Assembly (NCBI GenBank): GCA_034620365.1
Contig: JAQGEQ010000380.1
Coordinates: 248,001 to 312,000 of the forward strand
Source: Pegea sp. RAD2-039
Lineage: Eukaryota; Chordata; Thaliacea; Salpida; Salpidae
DNA length: 64,000 nucleotides
Direction: 5' to 3'
Part shown: positions 20,602 to 37,022 of the stretch, piece by piece
Position numbering within the stretch: the first letter of the stretch is position 1
Layout of the letters: each line of letters starts with the position of its first letter
The notes under the pieces: generated by a model
What the model was told of the DNA's origin: nothing
Databases searched by the model: none
The model's input: only the letters and a program-made list of their open reading frames with translations
Position numbers and translations under genes: made by a program

Positions 20602-23600
20602 ATGGGAAAGGGAAGCTCAAAATTATCTCCTAAAGATCTTACTGAGTTATCTGCTTCGACAGAATTTACAGATCAAGAGCTCCGTGATTGGTATAAATCA
20701 TTTCGAAAAGATTGTCCTTCAGGAATTCTGACATTGAAAGAGTTTGAGAAGCTTTACAAGGATATATTTCCTTATGGGGACGCTAGCTCCTTTGCTAAGC
20801 ATGCTTTTAGGTAAGTCTGATTGACTGAAACAAGCTTTCAGTCAACGTTTTTTCGTCACCAACCTATCGCTTCACAAATTCTTTCTAAAAAATGAATACT
20901 TGTTGAAAAATTCTTTTGGGTTATTTTTAATGTTTCAGTAAAAAGAGCATTATTTGAATAATATTTCAACTTACAATTAGCATCACTAAACTTTTACTTT
21001 GTCACAGTTTTGTTTTTCTCGATATTTTATGAAAATGTTTGAATTAAGGTTTAATCGCGTAAATGTAGATGTGCTAAACTATAATGAATGTACAACAAAA
21101 ATCTAAAGAGTTCGAAAGACTGACTTATCAATGTGACTTTTGTCAGTTTCCTGTCTATATATCTTTTTATCAACAGCTTTTTTTAAAATTAAGCTTTATC
21201 AAAAATAAGTTAAAAGGTGGATTTTGTAAAAATTCCGATAACTAAGTAGATAACTGGAATGTTTAAAACTGACTGCTTAATTTCATAAAATTAAATATGA
21301 GTAATTAAATATATACATTAAAAAAACTGCAAATGAATAATGAAATTAATCTTGCGTATGAATGTCTGTCATCCGAAATGAAATGATGCAGTTAGTATAC
21401 ATTCTCCAAATTCAAACATTTAAATCATATAATTTCATTTATCCTAAATGTAAACAGCAACAGCTTTGTTTTATTTTATTGCAAAACCATTTAAATTTTC
21501 TAAATTAGGAAATATATACTGAAAGAAGACTTGTATGTGAAGTTTGGTATGTCTATTCAATTAGATTTAATCTACAAGAAGCTATAAAAATTCTAGTTAT
21601 TCTGCTTTACAATTTGTCATAAAAGTCACTTTCTGCCCTCGTTGAATTCACGAAAGAAGCTGATTGTGACACAGAATAATCGATCCTACTACATAATAAA
21701 TGAGCCAAAAATCTTGCACTAGTAATATGACTATTAATGAATCTTTATTTAAAATGACAATTCGTAGTCTCAAGCTTATGTCTACGACTTTGTTGCGTTT
21801 TATAAAGATCTTTTGTGAATTATCAAACAGCTATCTTGTGTGGTTTAAAAAATCAATTAGTTTTACTTTTAATTACTGTATTTATATCAATTCTTTTTAA
21901 ATGAACTACAGTTCTATTTAGATAATTTTGTGCAGGTACACACAATTTTGTACACACAAATATCATTCTTTTGATAAATTTTGTTTTGTAGCTCAGTATT
22001 CTTGTTTCCATAAATTTTTCTGCTTTGGTGTTTTTAAAATGCATAATTCTTTATTTATAAAAGCCAAATTTGTTGAGCTTTAGAAATTGTATAACTTTTA
22101 ACTCGGTTAAATAAATCCAATTTTAATCTTAAAAAACAAGCTTCTAAAAATACCCTCCAAATAATCTATTTGCTTACTACTTTAAGTTTTATTGTCATTA
22201 CAAAAGTATATGATAAGAAATCTAGTTTTCATTTATACATCCCATCAAAAGAAATATTTTTCTCCAAGAAATAATTTTTCTAGATTTTGAGCAGTATTTA
22301 TAAAAAAAGTTTATTTTAGTTTTCATAGATTTTTCTACAATCTGAATTTTTACATTTTATAAACTTAAGAATATGACTTGTAAAAAACAACATTTATGAT
22401 AAAAATGTTAATTTTGACACTTTTTGACACAAAAGTTTTAGTCATCAATAAGGTAAGTAACTCTCCTATTTTCGACATTTATTCAATTGAAATGTTTTTT
22501 TTCAGCAAGGTAACAAAAGAACTGCAAATAACATCACATGCGTTATTTACCAGTTAACCAGTGAAAAGAATAGCCCCTTAAATAGCTTTTTAGTTTAGTT
22601 TTGAGTTTAAAATTGTTTCAAACTACATAAAATCATTAGTTCTGTTATTAATCGGTCGACGTTTATATAAGATACAAAATGAGAACTTGTTGGTAAAAAG
22701 AAAATGATTTTTATATTGGTTTTAACTCTTTTTTTGTTCTACCTAAACAAATTTTTTTTGAAAAATTTAAGTGACTTCAATTCTGTTTAAACAGTTTGCT
22801 TGGTTAAAAGTCTCTTTTCATTCATTACCTTTTATTTAGCTTAAAGGGCTTGATAAAAACTAAGAACAAAAACTTTGTCAACGTATCTGTAAAGAATTGT
22901 AGACAAATATCAAAACGTCAGTTTTAATTAGTTTTTTAACTTATTTCAAATTTAGTTTTTATTTTCAGAACTTTTGATTCAAATGGAGATGGAAGCTTAG
23001 ATTTTCAAGAGTTCATGTTTGCGCTTTCAATTACTTCACGGGGATCTTTTGAAAAGCGGTTAAGGTGGGCTTACAGCATGTATGATATGGATCATGATGG
23101 TTTCATCAGCAAAAATGAGATGCTAATTATGATCAAGGTACCGCTAATGTGATTATATTAGTTTCAATATAAGTTTTGATGCAGAATATAGTTACTAATA
23201 CTTTGTTTAAAATATACCACCCAATTGAAATGTTTATTTTAATGATTTTAAAAAAACTTTCATCAGATATTTATATTCTTTCAATTCATAAAAGTCTTAT
23301 GTTTTGTTTTAAGATTATTTGTAAGCTTAATTTTGCCAACAACTATTTGGGAAACAGTTTGAACTTTCTTGGTTAAATTTACTTAGTTTGTACACCGGAA
23401 TAAATTTTACAAAAAGAATTAATCTTTAAAACTAATAAAATATATCAGCTTGAGATTTGGTACTTCTCAAAACACGTAAATGAACACATAAGAAGTAAAA
23501 TGTGGTTAGTGGCAGATTCTTCTTCAACAGATTATTAAGTTGACATTTGCTTCTAAAGGTTTTGTTCTATACCAAGATAAGTCGACGTTTTCAGATTAAC

Positions 23601-26600
23601 GTATATAGTTTTTATTCAAGTTTTTACTAATACTGAACAAACATATTTTTATAAAAACTTTATATAGTAAGTTTTAGACCTAAATTTTGAGCCTATTGAA
23701 ATTTGAAAAAAACTGATAAGTTGTGAATTCAATTGATAATATGAAGAAAAGAATGTTCACATATTTTACAAGCAATTCATTTTGAAAAAAAACTTTTTTT
23801 AAAATGAATTTCGACCATAAATTATTTCAATGAAACATTTGATTACTTTATATTGCAAAAATAACTTTAATTTATGATACCAAAAAATTATAGAAAATAT
23901 GTAAAAACTTTTCTTACATTGTAAGTAAATTATATTGCACTTGGTAGTTGAGGGTACTCAAAAGACGAGTAGTACCTTTAACGACAGTGTGTATGCTCGT
24001 CAAAAAATTTGGCTGAGAAATATAAACCCTAGAGAAACGAAGTTTTATATATTTAGTGTCAATTTTCTTCAACATACGATGCTTTTATTAAGTTAAACTT
24101 CAGTTCAATCAGATTTCAATATCTTTAATTTGCTTAAATAATTTCAAGCTTTTTTTGACATTGGTTTTAAGCTGAAGTAAATTGTTTACAAAATAAATTC
24201 TTAAAAGTTACTAACTTATAAGAGGTTTCTTGTACACTTGGTAATAATGAAAAGTGCTTCACATAGTTATTAGATTGATTTAGTTTTACAGTATCGGTAA
24301 AATATTATTTTTAAACCTACTGAAAGCTAACTTAATGAAAATTTTCTTGCCAGAATCTACTAAAGGTCAACTAAATTATACAAAGTTTGTTAAGAAATTT
24401 GATAAGACGTTGGTTTAAGAAAAAAGCTATTAAAGTTTTATGAAACGACTGTTTTGTTTAAATAAAAATCAGGCTATAATGAAGCGACCTTATTATGCTA
24501 TTGTTTATACTTACTTGAACTTTCATCTATAAAAGAAAGGGTCATTTAGGTTACAAAGTGTCATAAATATGACAAGTTAAATGATCGCTATTAAAGAGAT
24601 TGCTGGAGTTTATTTAATAAAGTAGCATAAAAGATTTATAGCTTTAGCGAAACAACATAAAATTTTACTTTAAAGAAATGCTTCAGATGTTTTAAAGTCT
24701 TTAATTACAGATAAATGCTTATATGAGAAGATAGCCAAATAAATTTTGCATAAATGTTTATCAGTTCGAAGAGAAACACTAAAAGAGAAGTTAGAACCTC
24801 ACTTATAATCATTTATTTTAAATTTTTGATAAAACGTAAGCTAACAGTATTATCGAACCGACTGTTTTTGCTTCTTTCCTACTAGTTTAATGAGATGGTT
24901 AACAATTAACTGATGGCATCGCTTCAATTCAACCAGTTTATCTTAATTCTTGAAAAATATAACAATGCTGCCACTTGTCAAAGCGTTAATTAACTTAAAG
25001 GTCGAATTTCCACAAAAGCATCAACAAATCTCAAAAAGCTTGGTTCGAAAACTAAAACAAACTAAATTTAAGGGTTTTCTAGAACACGTTTATATTATTA
25101 GATGTTACACGTATTTGAACCTGCTCAAAATTGTTTTCAATCAACTTCTGCTTTCCCAGTTAGCAATGCCACTAGTGAGCCAGAAATTTGAATAAAGCTG
25201 TATCAACGAATCACGACAGGTTAAAAAAATAGTCCTCTATTGTAACATGATAGATTTACAAAGTTTATTCAATATTTTTGATTAAAATAAATAAAGCTGA
25301 ATTTATAAAGTAATGACAGTCAAACTAACAAAGTTGGCAGCAAATATTATGAAAAAAAAATTTCTATTTTGTAATTGTTTTTCTCTTTTTCCAACCAGTA
25401 CTAATCAAGTTTGTTTAATATAATTATCGATGTGAAATTACTTTGAAAGCAAATATTGAGTTGAAAGCTATAATCAACTTTTCCCTGCTTTAATGTTTCT
25501 TGTTTTTTACAATTTAAAAATAGTTATCATTAATTAAGAATTATTTAATTAAATGAGAGCTATCTTGTTATGTTCTAGCTTAAAATTTTGTTTAATTGTA
25601 GTTGTTAAATAATCAACTAACCGAAAAAAAGATAATGTCTTGTTTGAAAAATCTTTAAAAGAAACTGAACTTTAAAAATGCTTGATTTTACATTTGATGT
25701 AAGTTTTAAGAATTTGTTGAAAGTAGCTTATGGGAAAAATTTTCACAAAAAAGCTCAATCGATTTAATGTTGTGGTCAATTTCGAATGCATGTATACGTA
25801 GTTCAAAGTATTTTACGTATTAAAAGGCTTTTACTTAGCTTAGTTTTACTGATATTCTTATAAAGCTGAATTTACTCATAAAAATTTGTTTTATTTGACA
25901 ATAAACAAATTTTTGATAGAACAACAAATTACTTTTAAATTACTATCAAGAATACTTCTTGAGCCTGACATTCACTTATCCAACTTTTTTATTAAATTGT
26001 TTTCTAAAAACCTTCTGATGTTTCTACTTGACTTTCTAATTTGTTATTTATTTCATGTGTGTATTAATGCATGAGAAAGCTTTGCTAAATCACGTCTTCT
26101 ATTGGATAACAAGTTTAATTTCCAATTTTTCTTGTGTCATTGTAATTTGGTTCATAGCAAAATTTGGTTATTTAGATATAGTTACTTGTTAAATTTTTAA
26201 TTGAGTGAACTATTTTACATTTTTTACCCTTTAATATATATCAAAAGTGAATTCATTATGAGCTTGGAAGCATCAACTAAGCTAAGCTCAAACTTAACTT
26301 ATTTTCAGCTAATGATAAACTATTCTAGATATTTTGAGTACTAAAAATGCTTAATCGAAAACATATTTGATCAAACACAGAAATTAATTACTTTTATAGT
26401 AGTAATCAATACAAAAATAGCTTCAGTTTGCTTCTTAATTTTTCATTTTAGTCGACAATCTTATCTAGGATTTTAACAGCCGTATTTTTACTCTGTATTC
26501 ACAAGCTTACTGTATCGATTAATGAAAGAAAACAAAATTCAATAAATATGTTTTAGTTTCCATGTTAAAATTATGTAAATTTCACGCCATGACATTTGAA

Positions 26601-27586
26601 AGATTTAAAAGCAACGATTTATTGGAAATACACTGTAAAAAAGCCAAGTACAAGATGAAAGTTTACTTAAATATTCGAGAAGTTTGCACATAGTATTTTT
26701 ATATACGAAAAACACTCGGAAAAGTTTTATAACACAATGCTTAAAGAAAAGAAGTCATCTATTGCCGAATTAATTTATTGAACTGATAAATGATTTTATT
26801 GCTCAAGAAGAAAAGATAAAGATGGCCAAAATCATCTGAATGTTTGTAGCCAGCCTTTAGGGAAAAAAATTTGAGTTACTCTAAAATTATAAGGCTTATT
26901 AAAGATATTAGATTAACAAAGCATGTTAAATATTCAGGAACACAAAATTGAGTTGTGTTTTTTCTTTAACTGGAAAACTAACATTAAATTAGTCTAAATA
27001 TCATCTTTTTAGTAGAAAAAATTCATTTATAAGAGCTTTCAATCTCAGGTGTTTAAACCGTTATTTAAAATATCTTAAAACATTTAAAGTCTTTAACTTG
27101 ATGACAATTTTAAAAGTCCAAGCTTAAGGAAAACCACCTTCTGCTTTTCCAATCTTTTCGATTAAGATTTAAGCAAACTTTAAAAACGTGAGCTGGTTAC
27201 GTTCCTCATTCTCAAAGCAACTTGTATTCAAGGAAACTTATTGTGCAGACAAATTCTGTTAAAAATCGAAATTTTGAATACTGAAATAGTACATTTATAA
27301 AAACTTTCATCAATTAGTCAACTTATTGCATTTTACTTCTTTATTTCAATTTTTTATGTTGCCCTTAAAGAACTTTTTGCAGGCGATTTACAAGATGGTT
27401 GGCGAAAAAGAGATTCAGCGAACTATGCAGGATCATCTGACTCCACATGAAAGAGTAGAAGACATATTTAAGAGGATGGATAAAGATCGGAATTGTAAAA
27501 TTACTTTTGATGAGTTTCGATCAGCTGTTAATCGTGATCCAAGCCTACTGATGTTGATGAGGGCAAGCTCACAGACAGCTCATTGA
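20602..27586 (+). CDS. Neuronal calcium sensor, hippocalcin/neurocalcin type, three coding exons
   Basis: An EF-hand calcium-myristoyl switch protein of 193 aa, the usual length of hippocalcin and neurocalcin. Exons: 20602-20810, 22969-23137, 27383-27586. MGKGSSKL gives an N-myristoylation site at Gly2. EF1 is degenerate, with the family CPSG ([13 protein letters not shown]). EF2 is D73-E84 ([12 protein letters not shown]), EF3 D109-E120 ([12 protein letters not shown]), EF4 D159-E170 ([12 protein letters not shown]). Signature segments [15 protein letters not shown] and AIYKMVG match the VSNL/hippocalcin subfamily. EF4 has Cys164 where loop position 6 is normally Gly, which could weaken calcium binding. 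An acceptor (TTTTGTTTTAG) ends at 20577, 24 nt before ATG. Introns are about 2.2 and 4.2 kb, unlike the tiny Lon introns. Likely neuronal; the exact paralogue is not assignable. Confidence 0.93.
20811..22968 (+). other. Calcium-sensor intron 1
   Basis: A 2.2-kb AT-rich intron with donor AG/GTAAGT and acceptor TTTTCAG. No nested gene or repeat element recognised. Confidence 0.8.
23138..27382 (+). other. Calcium-sensor intron 2
   Basis: A 4.2-kb AT-rich intron with donor AAG/GTACCG and acceptor CTTTTTGCAG. It holds a few 60-80 codon frames (for example 24950-25195) that look like chance openings. No transposon recognised. Confidence 0.75.
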
Positions 27587-28376
27587 TAAATGCTTCATCA
27601 TTGTTATTCCTCTTCTCTTCCTTCTTTTTTTAATTGTATTTTAATCTCAACTATCCTAAAAGTCATTAGTTATTATATTTTTTTGTTTTTTTGTTATTTT
27701 TTTTTTGGTTTCTTAAACTATAAAACTTTCTGTTATTATTGTAAACTCCTTAGCTGATTAATGACATAATTCTTTTTTTTTATTTCAAGTCGATAAAAAC
27801 TAATTTACAAACCAATTCTACACAGCTTTTATTGTTTCTTAAGCAATAAATTTTAAATTTAAATTGCAAAAAGTTGTTATAAATCACCGCCAAAGCAGTT
27901 TTAGCTACTTCAAATATTTTATAAACAATTTAAAACAATCTAACTTAAACTTAAGTCATTTCGTATAAACATAAATCCTAAATTTAGAACTCAAACAAGA
28001 ATTTTTAAAAACGTATTTTTTCAATTATAAGAAAAATCAATTGACTTTTCGAACATACAATTCTGTACAAGCTGTTTTTCAGTTGCTAATCAAAACTTGT
28101 AGTTGTATAAAAGGTTGTGTCTTCTTAACTTTTAACTCATCGACTATTGCTATTTAAAATAAAATTTTGATACATTATTTTTCATGCAGTTATGTCATTA
28201 ATATTTTAAACTTTTGTTTTTAGATATTTTTTCTTTGGTTACTACAAGGTAACATAGTATTTTTGCAAAATATTTCTGTTGATAATGACAAGATAAAAAA
28301 TCATACTTTGTTGAGTAAACCAGAAAAATAATTTTTTAAGTTTGGCTCAACACTTTGAAAAATAGAATAAGCCTAT
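27587..28376. other. Calcium-sensor 3' UTR and spacer
   Basis: A T-rich 3' flank with long T runs around 27670-27710 and an AATAAA at 27845-27850. No other gene seen. Confidence 0.5.
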
Positions 28377-30180
28377 CAATCAATTATTTGTTTATTACAA
28401 TAAATGCGAAGGAGGGTGCCTGAAGAAAGCACCTCTCGCTAACACACACTCTCACAAATAACATCTATTAGGTTATAAATACATAAATAAAAAGATGTAA
28501 CACATGGCATTTCGGTAGTCCTTAAAACATATAAAAGTGAACATTTACAGTAATAATTATAGTAATATTAAAAAATGGAAAAATTCACAATTTAGAAATG
28601 GTAGTGTTGGCAATATTATAACGGTTCAACTTCTTTTTGAATAATGCGAATGATTCTGACATGACAATATCTGATGGCAGCTGGTTCCATGTACTAATTG
28701 TGCGGTATGAGAAAAAAATTTGCTCTGACCAATCCACCAGGTGATATGGGCTTATTAAGATGTAATGTGTATTATTTGAGTTGGTATAGCTTGAAGGAAG
28801 GACCAGTGATGAAGTCATCAAACTAAAGGTCAATTAAATTGGGATCATTTTAAAAATAAGAATTAAGTTGTATTTAATTCGTCGAATTTCCAAAGTATCT
28901 AAATTGAAAAAGCTGGGCATATTTATAACTATGGTATTTAATATTAAGTTAACATACTAATCTCGTAAATGTTGTCTAAACAGCTTCGATTTTTTTGATA
29001 TCACCAACTTGATATAGTATCCATGCACTGACATTGTATCCAAGAATTAAACTTGCGTACAAATTAAAGAGATTTATAAAGAAGTATGGATCCTTAGAAT
29101 TAAAAGTCTCTGTAATAAGAAAGACAAGGTTGATTGATTTTGGAAACATAACTGTGCCATTTAAAGTCAGATAATAGAGTAATGCCAAGGTCTAGGACCG
29201 AAGATACTCGTTGAATAATGAATCCATTGATGAGGTATTGGTTGAAGGAATTTGCAGCTGGCTTACGAGAAAAAGTTATAAGTTCAGACTTTGTTGGCTG
29301 GATTCTGAGCTGCCAATTCGTAGACCAATTTTCTACAGTGTGTTGTACAGTTTGAAGTTATAAAGGATTACAAGATAATAGCTTGATGTCATCTGCATAC
29401 ACAAACACACTGACATCATCTACTGCTACTAGTCTTCTGATGAGGCCTTCATTGAAAATTAAAAAGAGATGGGGACCCAGAACGGAACCTTGAGGAACAC
29501 CACTAGTGATTTGACTAGAAGTAGATAAAGATCTTTCTACACGAGTTTGTTGGGTTCTACCTGATAGGTAATCTTTAATCCACTAAGATAAAGCTGTTGA
29601 TTTTTGAGCTTTCAATACAGTAACGAGCTTAGTGTGTGGGACAGAATCAAACGCCTTAGCAAAATTGAGATATATGATGTCACAGGGAGTGTTACTTTCA
29701 TAATGGGCTGTAAGATCATTAAGAAAAGTGAGATGTTGAGTCAGGGAAGATTTCCGCTTCACAAAGCCATGCTGGACATCAGATATTAGATGGTGCTCCA
29801 TCAAATGATTGGTCATATGATTGTGAATGATATGCTCTTGAGTTCTGCAGATAACTGATGTCAGCGAAACTGGTCTGTAGTTAAGTGCAGTGTTTCTGGG
29901 ACCCTTTTTATGAATTTGAGTAATAATAGCTTTCTTCCAAGTTTGTGGAACTCTTCCTCGCCTAAAAGTCTTTTTAAAGAGTAGCGATAAAGAGGAAGTA
30001 GTTTTTCTTAAAAACAAAGCTGGGATCTGATCTGGGGTATTGGAAACTGATGATTTTAAAGAAGAAATAGCGTTATATACCATATTGACCGTTATGTCAA
30101 GATCTACCATTTCAGAGACATTTGTTAGAATGTCATAGTAGGAAAGAGAAGGAGTATTGCCATGATCGGGTATAAAGAAT
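28377..30180 (-). mobile_element. 5'-truncated, decayed second copy of the CR1-like LINE
   Basis: The reverse complement matches the 3' half of the LINE at 1-4180, from about its nucleotide 2385 to the tail. The 3' end carries the same GTGTGTTAGCGAGAGGTGC hairpin tail and TTATTGTAATAAA-type repeat (28380-28455). The 5' end stops abruptly near 30173, a normal LINE 5' truncation. The hexamer GCCTAT occurs immediately outside both ends (28371-28376 and 30181-30186) and may be the target-site duplication. Confidence 0.88.
28585..30110 (-). pseudogene. Broken LINE ORF2 remnant (reverse transcriptase and C-terminus)
   Basis: Three homologous pieces lie in three different reading frames: 30110-29583 (start of RT, to FAKAFDSVPHTKL), 29188-28976 (C-terminal NLFNLYASLILGYNVSAWILYQ) and 28833-28585 (FFSYRTISTWNQLPSDIVM). 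The YADD region lies between them on the same strand, in a frame interrupted by stops. The frame changes and stops mean it makes no enzyme. Confidence 0.88.
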
Positions 30181-30186
30181 GCCTAT

Positions 30187-31225
30187 ACTTTATATATTAT
30201 TTATATATATTACTCTATATATATTTATATATCGCCTTGACTTTATATATTTTTATAATATGTCTGACAGGTTTACCAATCGGCATTTACATTTTGTAAT
30301 GAAAAACGTAATTAAGAAAGAGATGAACAAAAATAGCTAGATTTGTGTTTTTCAGTGTATATGTATAGTGTATTGTGTAAGTAGAACAAGTATGTCCTTA
30401 TTACTTTCTACCATAAAATTTTAATAATTACAATTCAATATATTTTTCATGTTTTACTTTTTATACCTTTAATTAATAAAACTAGTTTGTACTTAAGACT
30501 AAAAAATAATATTATTTTATCAGCCATTTTATCAAAAATTCTTTTTCTCTATAAGTTTCAATATTAAGTGAAACTAAGGTTTTACAACATGTTAAATTTT
30601 AGATTCTTACTTTTTAAATTTGTTATTTATTTTTTGTGTTGTTGTAGTTTTGAGATTTAAAAAATATTTATTAATTTTCAAATTTAAGTATAAACTGTTT
30701 TGATTAAAAAAGCGTTTACTATTTTTCTTTTATGTTAAAATCAATCTAATAAGAAATATGTAAAACTATTGTATTAAATAACTTTGTAGAATTCTATCTT
30801 CTAAGTATTTTTTAAATGTTTTGAATAGGTCTTTTTTGATAAAAATCTGTCATACTATAAATTAGTTTTTAGAAACAAATTACGATACTTGTTTATAAAA
30901 GTTAATATCTGTTAGAAAAACTTTTTGTCAGGTTTTAATTGTATTTTATATATTATATATTTTTGCTATTTAATTAATTGTTATGTTCGATATTTTTACA
31001 GCTTTAGATTTTGTTATCTATCTATTTATGTATTTATTTGTAAAGTATATATTGTTATATATTTCAAACTTTTTTGTTACAAAGAGCTAGCTGTGTACTT
31101 TTGATTACTTTTATAAATGCTGTTTCAAAATTCTCTACTTCAAGTCTGTGGAAGAAATAAAACATTTTTATTATTTTGTTAAGCTGTACCTACAGTATTT
31201 TGCAATCCATTTCTTTCTATCTAAG
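30187..31225. other. AT-rich spacer upstream of MMACHC
   Basis: Starts with an imperfect TATATAT microsatellite (about 30187-30260) and continues as A/T-rich sequence with no open frame. The promoter of MMACHC should be in its last few hundred bases. Confidence 0.5.
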
Positions 31226-31252
31226 TACTTCTGAATAGAATTAGAAGTTGGC

Positions 31253-31963
31253 ATGGCTGATAAAGTTTTAGAAATCAAGTACAAAATGGAAAACTATCTT
31301 GAGCCATTAGGAATGGAAGTTGCTTTTTTTAAAGTAGATTGGTATAATAACAAAGTTTCACCTGCTTTTAATCTGAACTATAAAGATAATACCATTTGTG
31401 CAGTTATTCTGACTTGTCCAAGTTTTTTTGAAAATGCTTTTATACCTTTTATTAAAACAAATTCTTTGTTTAATAATAAAGATTTGGTTGATGCTTGTAT
31501 TTCAAGTCATATTGAAAAAGTTGTTCAACAGTTTTCCAACTTTAAACCTATCTGCAAGTATGATTATGAACTTTTACCAAATAGAAGACCTCAAGTATTA
31601 GTTCAAACTGCTGCTCATGTTGCTGGTGTTGCCTATTATTATCAGATGGAAAAATTTAAAGATGATATGAAGTTGTATGGAGTATGTATACATCCTAAAT
31701 TTGGTGGGTGGTTTGCTATAAGAGGTGTTATTGTGTTTACTCAGTTACAATATGAGGGTTTAATTTATAAGCCACCAGTTAATTGTATACCAGAGCCTGA
31801 TAAGCAGTTAGAACTCTTAAAAAGATTTAATCATAATTGGAAAGATGCATCTTATAGAGATATTATTGAAGTAAAAGAAAAGTATAGTAGTTTGCAAAGA
31901 GAATATTTTGAGACCTTACCTAAGAATAGAGGAGCAATAATAAAAAAGCTTTTAGAAACTTAA
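31253..31963 (+). CDS. MMACHC: MMACHC, cobalamin-processing protein, intronless
   Basis: Cytosolic chaperone that removes the upper ligand of vitamin B12 (decyanation/dealkylation, using glutathione or flavin) and hands cobalamin on for methylcobalamin and adenosylcobalamin synthesis. It has 236 aa against about 282 in human, where the extra length is a variable C-tail. Conserved landmarks: WYN near residue 26, NRRPQVLVQTAAHVAGVAYYYQ-type core at about 110-131, and GVCIHPKFGGWFAIRG at about 143-158. These include the HPxFGGWFA segment that lines the cobalamin pocket. The human coding region is split, whereas here it is a single exon. An acceptor-like TTTCTATCTAAG ends at 31225, 27 nt before ATG. 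It lies 461 bp upstream of Lon on the same strand. Confidence 0.95.
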   Translation: MADKVLEIKYKMENYLEPLGMEVAFFKVDWYNNKVSPAFNLNYKDNTICAVILTCPSFFENAFIPFIKTNSLFNNKDLVDACISSHIEKVVQQFSNFKPICKYDYELLPNRRPQVLVQTAAHVAGVAYYYQMEKFKDDMKLYGVCIHPKFGGWFAIRGVIVFTQLQYEGLIYKPPVNCIPEPDKQLELLKRFNHNWKDASYRDIIEVKEKYSSLQREYFETLPKNRGAIIKKLLET

Positions 31964-32404
31964 GACTTTTTGAAAACTTTGTTTATTATTCTTTTTATGT
32001 CTTTTTAATGAGTTCAGCTTAATATTATTTTTATTAATCAAGTTGCACAAGTTTGCTTTTATTATTTTTCAGATAATTTTTTTTCTATTTCAATTAAACA
32101 TATTGATTTTATTTATGCATGTCTTTATATTTAATGAAACTAATGTTATTTTTATTTATAAATTTTATTTAGTATGATTTAATTTTATAAGTATCAAAAC
32201 ATGATCAAGTACTTTATTTATGGCTAAACAGATCTTTTCTATGATTTAAAACAAGCTTTTTTACAGTAACCTATTTTTATTATTATTTAAAAATTTTTGT
32301 CAATAATTTATAGATAATATTTATAAAACCTTAAAACATCTAATAATTTATTTGAATAACTATTGCTTGAAAATGATTAAAATAATTATAATATCTTTTT
32401 TTAG
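31964..32404 (+). other. Spacer between MMACHC and Lon
   Basis: 440 bp of A/T-rich sequence containing the MMACHC 3' UTR and the Lon 5' region. It ends in the strong acceptor ATCTTTTTTTAG at 32404. Confidence 0.5.
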
Positions 32405-32423
32405 GATTCTAGAAAAAATAATA

Positions 32424-37022
<4,599 letters not shown>

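Noticed and set aside
24950-25195. 81-codon frame in calcium-sensor intron 2
   Set aside because: No start context, no splice partner, no recognised domain, and composition typical of A/T-rich intron.
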